Position numbers and translations under genes: made by a program
Notes under the pieces: generated by a model
The model's input: only the letters and a program-made list of their open reading frames with translations
What the model was told of the DNA's origin: nothing
Database searches by the model: none
Source: Eubacterium ruminantium
GTDB taxonomy: Bacteria > Bacillota > Clostridia > Lachnospirales > Lachnospiraceae
Assembly: GCF_900167085.1 (NCBI RefSeq)
Contig: NZ_FUXA01000006.1
Span: 124,001 to 188,000 of the forward strand
DNA length: 64,000 nucleotides
Direction of reading: 5' to 3'
Part shown: positions 54,801 through 62,757 of the stretch, piece after piece
Position numbering within the stretch: position 1 is the first letter of the stretch
Layout: every line of letters starts with the position of its first letter

Positions 54801-55952
54801 ATGGAAAACGAATTTGAAAATGAATTTAGCAGTGATTTTGAAAGTGATTTTGAAAGTGATTTTGAAAATCCATCTGATAATAATACTGTGACAAATGATG
54901 CTAATGAGAATATTCCGAAACCCGGAAATGAGAATACATCAAATGATAATAGCATAAATATACCAAATGCCGGCAGTGAAAACGTTTCAGATAATGATGA
55001 CAAAAATGCGCCAAACGGCGATAACAAGAATGTTATTGATAATGGTAAAAAAACAGGTCTGATACTTGCGGGAGGCGGTGCTAAAGGCGCATATCAGGTT
55101 GGTGTTTTAAAGGCGCTGAAAGAAGCCGGACTACTTGATGATGTGGGCTATGTTTCCGGAGATTCCATCGGTGCAATAAATGCAATGTTATTTTGTCATA
55201 ATGATATTGATTTCATGTACAAAGTTTGGGAAAATATAAATATGCCTGAAGTATTTGAACCGGAGATGGATCTTTTTTCCGAAAATCCAAATCTATTTTC
55301 AAGAAATCAGGTTACTGATATGATGAATAAATTTATATCGGAAGATGTGGTACGGAATCTTCCATATACTGTATTTGCCGGTGTTTCACGTGTGGAAAAC
55401 GGTGAATATTATCCTGAGTATATGAAATTAAATGGACATACAAAGAAAGAAATGATAGATATTCTGCTTGCTTCATCAGCAATGCCGGTTGTATATGAGT
55501 CTGTAAATATTAACGGTAAGGAATATCTTGATGGTGGGCTTACAGACAATGAACCGTTAAAACCTTTATATGACATGGGTATAAGGAGATTTATTATTAT
55601 AGGTCTTAATCATGCAAGACAATTTCCAGCTCATAAATATCCGGGTACTGAATGCTTTGTAATTTATCCGAGTCATGATCTTGGGGATCTTTTTTCCGGA
55701 ACTATGAATTACAAAACTGAGGCTAAACATTTCAGACAACAGCTTGGATATAAGGACGGACAACTTGCGATAAAGACTGTATTTGAGAAGGATCCTATCT
55801 ATATCAGTCTTATAAATGAAATCAATCGTACTAATTATCTTGAAATCAAGAATAATATGAAGGTTGAAACCGCTCAGCGTGAGCTGGGTGCTTCAATAGA
55901 TAAACATATGGAGTATTTTAATCAGATAGCTGACAAGTACAAGAATTACTAG
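54801..55952 (+). CDS. Patatin-like phospholipase with low-complexity N-terminus
   Basis: Serine acyl-hydrolase of the patatin/RssA type, 383 residues. Residues 1-80 are disordered-looking: a Glu/Phe/Asp/Ser repeat (FENEFSSDFESDFESDFE) followed by an Asn/Gly/Asp-rich tract. The catalytic domain has the oxyanion loop GGGAKGAYQ near 91, nucleophile Ser122 in SGDSIGAIN and Asp244 in DGGLTDNEP, completing the Ser-Asp dyad. No signal peptide is apparent. It follows the MoxR-vWA pair after a 77-bp gap. Substrate lipid unknown. Confidence 0.88.
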   Translation: MENEFENEFSSDFESDFESDFENPSDNNTVTNDANENIPKPGNENTSNDNSINIPNAGSENVSDNDDKNAPNGDNKNVIDNGKKTGLILAGGGAKGAYQVGVLKALKEAGLLDDVGYVSGDSIGAINAMLFCHNDIDFMYKVWENINMPEVFEPEMDLFSENPNLFSRNQVTDMMNKFISEDVVRNLPYTVFAGVSRVENGEYYPEYMKLNGHTKKEMIDILLASSAMPVVYESVNINGKEYLDGGLTDNEPLKPLYDMGIRRFIIIGLNHARQFPAHKYPGTECFVIYPSHDLGDLFSGTMNYKTEAKHFRQQLGYKDGQLAIKTVFEKDPIYISLINEINRTNYLEIKNNMKVETAQRELGASIDKHMEYFNQIADKYKNY

Positions 55953-55965
55953 AGGAGGATTTATT

Positions 55966-56604
55966 ATGGGAATGAAGATAATCACAATCGGAAGACAATT
56001 TGGCAGCAATGGAAGAAACATTGGAAAACTGGTTGCTGATAAGCTCGGGGTTAGTTATTATGACAAGGAAATCCTGAAGCTTGCTGCAAAAAATTCAGGT
56101 GTATGTGAGGAATTATTGCAGAATCTTGATGAAAAGCCAAATAAGAGCTTTTTATATTCTGTTGTCATGGATCCATATGCATTCGCTTACAGCTATAATA
56201 ACAGCGGTTACAGTATGAATCTTAATCAACAGGCATTTCAGGCTACATTTGAAACCATCAGGGATCTCGCTGATAAAGAATCCTGTGTAATAGTCGGTAG
56301 ATGTTCAGATTACATTCTCCGCGAAAGAAATGACGTACTTAACGTATTTATCTATGCACCTTTAGAGGAAAGGATAAAAATCGTAAGTGAACGTTTTCCT
56401 GAGCTTAGCGAGAATAAAGTAAAGGATCAGATCAATAAAGAAGATAAAGCCAGAGCGTCATATTATAACTATTATTCTTCTAAGAAATGGGGAAAAATGG
56501 AAAGCTATGACCTGTGTATTGATAGCAGTATCATGTCACTTGAAAACTCTGCAGATCTTATTATAAATGCCTTCAAAAATGGCAAAAAATCAACAAATAA
56601 TTGA
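55966..56604 (+). CDS. Cytidylate kinase-like family protein (Cytidylate_kin2)
   Basis: A 212-residue P-loop-type protein starting MGMKIITIGRQFGSNGRNIGKLVADKLGVSYYDKEIL, matching the Cytidylate_kin2 group, in which the nucleotide loop reads RQxGSxGRxI rather than the classical GKS/T. VIVGRCSDYILRE and an EERIKIVSERFPELSENK lid follow. True cmk is present elsewhere, so this paralogue probably has another substrate. GAGGAGG lies ahead of the ATG, 13 bp after the patatin gene. Confidence 0.85.
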   Translation: MGMKIITIGRQFGSNGRNIGKLVADKLGVSYYDKEILKLAAKNSGVCEELLQNLDEKPNKSFLYSVVMDPYAFAYSYNNSGYSMNLNQQAFQATFETIRDLADKESCVIVGRCSDYILRERNDVLNVFIYAPLEERIKIVSERFPELSENKVKDQINKEDKARASYYNYYSSKKWGKMESYDLCIDSSIMSLENSADLIINAFKNGKKSTNN

Positions 56605-56612
56605 AAGGACTA

Positions 56613-58034
56613 ATGGTGAATACAAAAGTGGATAATAAGAAAGAAGCATTAAATCCATATCTTCCTTCATGGGAATACATTCCGGATGGGGAACCTTACG
56701 TATTTGATGGACGTGTTTATATATATGGATCTCATGATATTTATGATGGACAGGTTTTCTGTTTAGGAGATTATGTATGTTATTCTGCACCTGTGGATGA
56801 TCTCGGAAACTGGAGATATGAAGGTGTTATCTACAAAAAGACTCAGGATCCTTTAAATGAAGATGGTCATATGTGCCTTTATGCACCTGATGTGACTATT
56901 GGACCTGATGGCAGATATTATCTTTATTATGTACTTGATAAAGTAAGTGTAGTATCTGTTGCTGTTTGTGATACTCCTGCAGGTAAGTATGAATTTCTTG
57001 GATATGTTCATTATAGTGATGGAACTTTACTTGGAGATAAAGAAGGCGATGAACCTCAGTTTGATCCGGGTGTTATCACAGAAGATGGAAAGACATATCT
57101 TTATACAGGATTTTGTGCAAGAGGAGATAAGAGCAGAAGTGGTTCATTTGTAACTGTTCTTTCTGAAGATATGCTCACTATCGAACAGGGTCCAAAACTT
57201 GTTGCCCCTGGTATCGAAAATCCTGAAAAAAGAGGATTTGATGGACATGAATTCTTTGAAGCTTCTTCTATCAGAAAAAGAGGCGATACTTATTATTTCA
57301 TTTATTCATCAATTGTTATGCATGAACTTTGTTATGCAACATCTAAGAGTCCTTTCGGACCATTTAACTATGGTGGAGTTATTGTAAGTAATGCTGATAT
57401 TGGAATTGGTACATATAAGGATTCAAATATGCCTTCAATGTATGGTGCCAATAATCACGGAAGTATTGTTGAAATTAATAATGACTGGTATATCTTTTAT
57501 CATCGTCATACACTTAATAATTGGTATTGCAGACAGGGATGTGCTGAGAAGATTCATTTTGAAGCTGATGGTTCGATTCCTCAGGTTGAGATCACAACCA
57601 GTGGATTAAATGGCGGACCGCTTGTTGGTAAGGGCGAACATCTTGCTTATACAGCTTGTAATTTATTTACATCTGAACCTTCAATCTATGTAGGTGCACC
57701 CGGAGCTCCAAGAATTAAGCAGAGACAGGATGAAGGTATGGAAAGACCTGAAAGCTTTATTTCCGGAATTAAAGATACAACAACAATCGGATTTAAGTAT
57801 TATGATTGTAAAGGTATTACTAAATTTGGTATTAAGGTTAGAGGCTACGGTGATGGTACATTTGAACTTCGTACAGCTATTGATGGCGAAGTACTTGCAT
57901 CAATCAAGGTAGAAAATACAAATATCTGGACACTTAAAACTGCAGATATTGATCTTAAAGATGGTGTATATTCGATTTATATCAGCTATAAGGGACCTGG
58001 AGACCTCCAGATGTATAGTTTTATACTTGAGTAA
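56613..58034 (+). CDS. Glycoside hydrolase family 43
   Basis: A 473-residue five-bladed beta-propeller enzyme, likely a beta-xylosidase or alpha-L-arabinofuranosidase acting on plant-polysaccharide fragments. The start is taken at the ATG at 56613, after GAAAGGA. Propeller motifs: VFDGRVYIYGSHD (catalytic-base region), MCLYAPDVTIGPDGRYYLYY (pKa-modulating Asp), GHEFFEASSIRKRGDTYYFIYS (general-acid Glu in EAS) and GANNHGSIVEINNDWYIFYHRH. The last 130 or so residues form a beta-rich domain of uncertain type. No signal peptide, so cytoplasmic like the GH94 enzyme. Exact substrate not decidable. Confidence 0.88.
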   Translation: MVNTKVDNKKEALNPYLPSWEYIPDGEPYVFDGRVYIYGSHDIYDGQVFCLGDYVCYSAPVDDLGNWRYEGVIYKKTQDPLNEDGHMCLYAPDVTIGPDGRYYLYYVLDKVSVVSVAVCDTPAGKYEFLGYVHYSDGTLLGDKEGDEPQFDPGVITEDGKTYLYTGFCARGDKSRSGSFVTVLSEDMLTIEQGPKLVAPGIENPEKRGFDGHEFFEASSIRKRGDTYYFIYSSIVMHELCYATSKSPFGPFNYGGVIVSNADIGIGTYKDSNMPSMYGANNHGSIVEINNDWYIFYHRHTLNNWYCRQGCAEKIHFEADGSIPQVEITTSGLNGGPLVGKGEHLAYTACNLFTSEPSIYVGAPGAPRIKQRQDEGMERPESFISGIKDTTTIGFKYYDCKGITKFGIKVRGYGDGTFELRTAIDGEVLASIKVENTNIWTLKTADIDLKDGVYSIYISYKGPGDLQMYSFILE

Positions 58035-58056
58035 TCCTATTTAAATATTTTAGTAG

Positions 58057-58094
58057 AAAAGATGCTGCTATATTTATCTATAGCAGCATCTTTT
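58057..58094. terminator. Bidirectional intrinsic terminator between GH43 and the recombinase
   Basis: A 16-bp perfect stem AAAAGATGCTGCTATA/TATAGCAGCATCTTTT with a 6-nt loop. It serves the converging transcripts. Confidence 0.93.
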
Positions 58095-58150
58095 ACTGTT
58101 TATTTACTGTTTTTGTTACAAATCTATATATGTCGTTTTTTTATGTGTTT

Positions 58151-59245
58151 TTACTGTTCTTCACGGAGTTTTACAGCATTTCTATTGGCTCGTTTTTTGT
58201 TTTCGTCCATATCAGCATAATGTTTACGGGTTGTATTTACGTCTTTATGTCCAAGAATGTCGGCAACAAGATAAATATCGCCTGTTTCCTGATAAAGAGC
58301 TGTTCCGTATGTACTCCTTAATTTATGAGGAGTGATATGCTTAAGTGGAGTAGCAGTACGTGAGTATTTCTTGACAATGAGCTCGATAGAACGTACACCA
58401 AGTCTTTTTTTCTGAGATGAAAGGAAAAGTGCGTCTTCATGACCGTCAGCAGCTGTAATATTTTCCCTTTCTTTGAGATAAGCTTTGATTGCTTCACCTG
58501 CTTCGTCACTGAAGAAAACAAAGGCTTCATTTCCACCTTTTCTGGTAACTTTTATACGCATATTATTGAAATCAATGTCATAAATATTTAAGCCAACACA
58601 TTCAGAAACACGGATGCCGGTACTTAACATGAGAGTCATAATAGCAAGATCTCTGGTAGATAACTTTTCGTGAAACCTTTGCTGATTTTTCGTAAGACCT
58701 ATTCCAAATTCGACATGATCAAGGAAATCAGCAGTTTCATTTGCATCCATTCGAATGATTGCTTTATCACGTATTTTAGGCAAATTTACCTTGGTTGTAA
58801 CATTTTGAGAAATAAAGTCACTTTTATAAAGATATGCGAAAAATACTCTGAGTGCGCATAATTTACGTTTCTTGGAACGTGCATCATTTGTATATTCACG
58901 ACCATTTCTGGTATATAAAGTAATGAATGACATATATTCATCGAAATCAAGAGCTGTAAGCTTATCCAAATCCTGAAGGGATATATCCTTAATAGGTTTA
59001 TTGTTTAATGAAGGATTTTCTTCATGAAGATATTCAAAGAAATGTTTAATATCATATGCATAAGCAATTCGTGTACGTGGCTGAGTTGTTTCCTCAATGC
59101 TGCGAAGGAATAAGTTAACATATGATGGAAGTATACTTGTAATTTCACGAAGACGAAGAATTTGTTTCTTAGACAGTTCTTTAGCATAAGGTACATGTAT
59201 GTTTTTATTTGTTGTTTTTGGCTTATTTTCAACATTTTCTGACAT
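58151..59245 (-). CDS. Tyrosine-type site-specific recombinase/integrase
   Basis: A 364-residue tyrosine recombinase from the ATG at 59245 (MSENVENKPK), with GGGAG 8 bp upstream. The N-terminal SAM-like domain includes LRSIEETTQPRTRIAYAYDIKHFFEYL. Catalytic residues: Arg in STGIRVSECVG, Lys in the beta-hairpin VTRKGGNEAF, His and Arg in TPHKLRSTYG, His in LGHKDVNTT and nucleophile Tyr in RKHYADMD. All are present, unlike the XerD-like protein. No phage genes, attachment repeats or composition shift surround it, so it looks like a resident chromosomal recombinase rather than an island integrase; function unknown. Confidence 0.85.
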   Translation of the reverse strand: MSENVENKPKTTNKNIHVPYAKELSKKQILRLREITSILPSYVNLFLRSIEETTQPRTRIAYAYDIKHFFEYLHEENPSLNNKPIKDISLQDLDKLTALDFDEYMSFITLYTRNGREYTNDARSKKRKLCALRVFFAYLYKSDFISQNVTTKVNLPKIRDKAIIRMDANETADFLDHVEFGIGLTKNQQRFHEKLSTRDLAIMTLMLSTGIRVSECVGLNIYDIDFNNMRIKVTRKGGNEAFVFFSDEAGEAIKAYLKERENITAADGHEDALFLSSQKKRLGVRSIELIVKKYSRTATPLKHITPHKLRSTYGTALYQETGDIYLVADILGHKDVNTTRKHYADMDENKKRANRNAVKLREEQ

Positions 59246-59268
59246 AATATACACTCCCGGTAAATTAC

Positions 59269-59283
59269 GCGAAATTATTTCGC
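59269..59283. promoter_or_regulatory. Operator-like inverted repeat upstream of the recombinase
   Basis: GCGAAATTATTTCGC: two 7-bp arms around one base, 24 bp upstream of the recombinase start in a 65-bp spacer. Could be a repressor site; nothing else in the window matches it. Confidence 0.45.
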
Positions 59284-59310
59284 TAAACTATGGTTTCACG
59301 AATAAATAGA

Positions 59311-60492
59311 TTAATACTCCTCTGTGAAGAAATGTCTTTCTCCATCTTTTTTATATCCAACGATTGTATTCATATTGACGTTTTCAACACTCTTAAAAAT
59401 ATTACCTTCAACAAATGGATTGATCTTTTTCATTTCAGCAATTAGATGTTTGATTTCCTGTCTCTTGGAATTGAAATGTGTTGGATCGGTTTGTATAGTA
59501 CATGTTTCTGTAAATCTGCAGGCACACTGGAGGAAATGAAGTTTGTTATAATCCCTCCACCATCTGATATCTGATTCTCTGATCATATACATAGGTCTGA
59601 TAAGTTCCATGCCTTCAAAATTAGTACTTTTAAGCTTTGGCATCATTGTCTGTACCTGGCCACCGTAAAGCATTCCCATAAGAATTGTTTCGATTACATC
59701 GTCATAATGATGTCCAAGAGCAATTTTATTGCAACCAAGCTCTTTTGCATTGCTGTAGAGATAACCTCTTCTCATTCTTGCACATAGATAACAAGGGGAT
59801 TTCTCAACATTGTATACACTGTCAAATATATCTGATTCAAATATTTTGATTGGAATTCCAAGAGTTTTGGCATTACTTTCGATTATTTTACGATTGTCTT
59901 CACTGTATCCCGGGTCCATAACAAGGAATGTAAGCTCAAAGTCAAACTTATTATGCCTTTTAAGTTCCTGGAAAAGCTTTGCCATTAGCATTGAATCCTT
60001 TCCACCGGAAATACATACAGCTACATGGTCTCCCGGCTGAAGAAGATCATAATAATTTATGGCTTTTGCAAATGGAGTAAATAATTGTTTGTGGAATTTC
60101 TTACGTATACTAAGCTCGATTTCTTTTAATCTTTCGTCGGACTCTTCTGTATTTATATCTTTTAAAACGGCCTTTGCAAGCCATTTGTAATATCCTCCGT
60201 CAAGATTATATGCATCATAGCCTTTATCACAAAGTAAACTGACAGCATCTTTACTGATAATGCCATTTTCGCAATAAACGACTATTTTCTTACTTTTATC
60301 GAGTTTTATTCCATTGATTGTATCTGAGTCATTTAAAATATCAATATTTTTTTGAAGGATGTCCATCGGTATATTCTGTGAACCGGGAATAAGCCCATAT
60401 GACATGGATTCAGGTTCTCTAATATCTATTATCTGGCAACTTCCCTCAGGTAACTGATTAAATTCTTCTAATTCAACTGTATTATTTTCCAT
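59311..60492 (-). CDS. Rhodanese-TtcA fusion, probable tRNA sulfur-transfer protein
   Basis: A 393-residue two-domain protein. Residues 1-108 are a rhodanese domain with active loop Cys74 in VVYCENGIISKDA, able to carry a persulfide. Residues about 135-393 are a TtcA-like PP-loop ATPase: SGGKDS at 162-167, GHHYDDVIET, the C234xxC237 pair in SPCYLCARMRRG, and further Cys at 323, 325 and 331. TtcA uses an iron-sulfur cluster to make 2-thiocytidine in tRNA. The fusion suggests built-in sulfur delivery. AAGGA precedes the ATG, and the gene follows aguB by 26 bp. Confidence 0.86.
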   Translation of the reverse strand: MENNTVELEEFNQLPEGSCQIIDIREPESMSYGLIPGSQNIPMDILQKNIDILNDSDTINGIKLDKSKKIVVYCENGIISKDAVSLLCDKGYDAYNLDGGYYKWLAKAVLKDINTEESDERLKEIELSIRKKFHKQLFTPFAKAINYYDLLQPGDHVAVCISGGKDSMLMAKLFQELKRHNKFDFELTFLVMDPGYSEDNRKIIESNAKTLGIPIKIFESDIFDSVYNVEKSPCYLCARMRRGYLYSNAKELGCNKIALGHHYDDVIETILMGMLYGGQVQTMMPKLKSTNFEGMELIRPMYMIRESDIRWWRDYNKLHFLQCACRFTETCTIQTDPTHFNSKRQEIKHLIAEMKKINPFVEGNIFKSVENVNMNTIVGYKKDGERHFFTEEY

Positions 60493-60518
60493 TTCAAATC
60501 CTTGATATCTTTATAAAT

Positions 60519-61388
60519 CTATACTATATATCCGTACATTTCAGGTCTTCTGTCTCTAAAGATTCCCCATTCAAGGCGAATATCTCTAAGTGAAACAAAA
60601 TCATATTCGGAATAAAGAATCTCTTCTTTATCACGACCGGCTTTGGCTATTATCTCACCGGTTTCATTTGTCATAAAGCTTGAACCGTAAAAGTTCAGTG
60701 AGCTTTCCTGATTCGAATTTTCCGGACAAGGTTTTACTTCTTCCAAGCCATAACGATTGGCTGCAACAACTGGAATAATATTTGCTGCAGAATGACCCTG
60801 CATTGTTCTTGTCCAATGACCCGAACTGTCCATACCGAGTATTGGCTCAGAACCGATTGCTGTAGGATAAAGAATTATATCCGCTCCGAGAAGTGCCAAA
60901 CTTCTGGCTGTCTCCGGGAACCACTGATCCCAGCAGATTCCGATACCAACTTTACCATAAGTTGTATCAAACACTTTAAATCCGGTATCTCCCGGTGTGA
61001 AGTAGAATTTTTCCTGATAGAAATGGTCATCAGGAATATGAGTTTTTCTGTATATTCCAAGATTCTCACCCGAATCAAGCATAACAACTGTATTATATAG
61101 AGTTGTATTATCTCTTTCATATATGCTTACAGGTATTACTACGGATAATTCTTTGGAAAGCTGTGTAAATCTTATGACAGCTTCATTTTCTTCTACAGGC
61201 TTTGCAAATGTATAATAACTATATTGTCTTTCCTGGCAGAAATATCTTCTTTCAAAAAGTTCAGGAAGAAGGATGATTTTCGCACCATTTTCAGCAGCTT
61301 CTCGAACAAGTTTTTCTGCTTTATCGATATTTTTATTTAAATCCGTATCACAGCTCATCTGAACTGCGGCTACTTTGATATTCGACAT
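60519..61388 (-). CDS. aguB: N-carbamoylputrescine amidase
   Basis: Nitrilase-superfamily enzyme hydrolysing N-carbamoylputrescine to putrescine, CO2 and ammonia. It has 289 residues. Catalytic triad E43 (LLPELFERRYFCQ), K115 (YRKTHIPDD) and C152 (GIGICWDQWFPE); the ELFERRYFCQ and HIPDDHFYQEKFYF segments are typical of AguB. GGAGG precedes the ATG. It works directly after AguA, coded upstream on the same strand. Confidence 0.95.
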   Translation of the reverse strand: MSNIKVAAVQMSCDTDLNKNIDKAEKLVREAAENGAKIILLPELFERRYFCQERQYSYYTFAKPVEENEAVIRFTQLSKELSVVIPVSIYERDNTTLYNTVVMLDSGENLGIYRKTHIPDDHFYQEKFYFTPGDTGFKVFDTTYGKVGIGICWDQWFPETARSLALLGADIILYPTAIGSEPILGMDSSGHWTRTMQGHSAANIIPVVAANRYGLEEVKPCPENSNQESSLNFYGSSFMTNETGEIIAKAGRDKEEILYSEYDFVSLRDIRLEWGIFRDRRPEMYGYIV

Positions 61389-61483
61389 TTTATCCTCCGT
61401 AAATAAAATTGTAAAATCATAATGAATGATGTTATGTTTTATAAATCCAAATACTAAAATGTATTATAGTGATCTACTTGATT

Positions 61484-61513
61484 CATATATATAAATGTAC
61501 ATTTATATATATG
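61484..61513. repeat. 30-bp perfect palindrome at the end of aguA
   Basis: Fifteen-base arms centred on GTAC (61497-61500), outer ends CATATATA and TATATATG. It covers the aguA stop codon (61503-61505) and reaches into the 114-bp aguA-aguB gap. No T-run follows on either strand, so it is not a normal terminator. Confidence 0.9.
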
Positions 61514-62756
61514 GAATTTGCTGAGTTATGCAATGTATATTTCCGCCTCCAAGAAGAATACTGCGAGTATTTATCAGGATGATCTTTTTATCGGAGCATA
61601 TTTTTTCAAATATTGCCTGTGCCCGTTTATCGCTTTCTTCATTTTCACCACCGAATTGTGGAAGGAGTATACATCCGTTTGCAAAATAAAAATTCACATA
61701 ACTTGCTGCGAGGCGCTCTCCTGCTTCTCTTTCATCCTCTCCCGGTTCAAAGATATAATTATCAATATCTGCCTCTGTACATCGTACAGGAATATCCGGA
61801 ACAGGAATCTTATGTATTGTCAGTTTTCGGCCTTTTGCATCTGTTTCCGAAGACAAATAATCATAATCAGCCTTTGACATATTATATTGTGGATCGGATT
61901 CATTTTCTGACCAAGCGAGAACTATTTCACACGGTTTTATGAATGCTGCAACATTATCTACATGTTCATTTGTTTCATCATTATAAATACCAAAAGGAAG
62001 CCAAAGAACTTTCTTTACGCCAAGAAATTTTTTTAGTGTATCTTCTATTTCTGTTTTGGTAAGAGATGGATTGCGGCCTTTAGATAAAAGGCATGACTCA
62101 GTAACCATAAGAGTTCCTTCGCCGTCGGTATGAATGCTGCCGCCTTCAAGAACAAATGAACCGGCATCAAGTATTTTATCACCTAAATAATTAGTGAAAT
62201 TCTTAGCTACTTTATCATCTTTATCCCAGGATGCATATAAACCGTCATATTCGCCGCCCCATGCATTGAAAGTCCAGTTTATACCTATTCTGGATAACAC
62301 ATCGCCGTTTTTATTAAACACAAATGTAGGACCTGTATCTCTGGCCCAGGAATCGTCTGTTTCCATCTCGATTATATGAAGATTAAATTTGCCAATCTTA
62401 TACGATACAGATTTTGAAGTGGTAATACTATGATCATCAACTGATTTTTTATCAGATGAAGATTCAGAAATACTATGATCATTAGATAAACGCTCAGTAT
62501 TATCATGATCATCAGAAAATATATCGCGTAACTTTGTACTTATGGCCTCAAATGAAGCTTTACTGACAAGCAGGTATACATCTTCTACTTGAATAAGATT
62601 TTTAATAATATTTATGTATGCTTTTTCGGCTCCGGAAGTATCTTTGCCCCAACTTCCCGGTCTTTCAGGCCAAATAAGCAATGTTCCGTGATGAGGCTCA
62701 AATTCCGCAGGGAATCTTATCTCACCAATTTTTTCCTCTTTTATATTAATGGACAT
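61503..62756 (-). CDS. aguA: Agmatine deiminase
   Basis: Converts agmatine to N-carbamoylputrescine and ammonia. It has 417 residues in the guanidino-modifying fold. FPAEFEPHHGTLLIWPERPGSWG at the N-terminus, DSWARDTGPTFVF, EGGSIHTDGEGTLMVTESCLLS and nucleophile Cys409 in GGGNIHCITQQIP. Longer than usual because of a Ser/Asp/His low-complexity insert at about residues 80-112 (coded near 62420-62520). Starts 1 bp after the nspC stop. Confidence 0.95.
   Translation of the reverse strand: MSINIKEEKIGEIRFPAEFEPHHGTLLIWPERPGSWGKDTSGAEKAYINIIKNLIQVEDVYLLVSKASFEAISTKLRDIFSDDHDNTERLSNDHSISESSSDKKSVDDHSITTSKSVSYKIGKFNLHIIEMETDDSWARDTGPTFVFNKNGDVLSRIGINWTFNAWGGEYDGLYASWDKDDKVAKNFTNYLGDKILDAGSFVLEGGSIHTDGEGTLMVTESCLLSKGRNPSLTKTEIEDTLKKFLGVKKVLWLPFGIYNDETNEHVDNVAAFIKPCEIVLAWSENESDPQYNMSKADYDYLSSETDAKGRKLTIHKIPVPDIPVRCTEADIDNYIFEPGEDEREAGERLAASYVNFYFANGCILLPQFGGENEESDKRAQAIFEKICSDKKIILINTRSILLGGGNIHCITQQIPYI
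62420..62520 (-). repeat. Low-complexity insert in aguA
   Basis: Imperfect repeats of the ACTATGATCAT/TTATCAGATGA kind code a Asp/Ser/His-rich stretch (DDHDNTERLSNDHSISESSS style) between two conserved parts of the enzyme. Confidence 0.6.
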
Positions 62757-62757
62757 T

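Noticed and set aside
58090-58160. dif-like recombination site near the recombinase
   Set aside because: Three TTTACTGTT words occur, but they are irregularly spaced direct repeats without the two inverted 11-bp arms of dif.
58151-59245. Integrase of a prophage or genomic island
   Set aside because: No phage, plasmid or transfer genes, no flanking direct repeats or tRNA, and base composition matches the neighbours.
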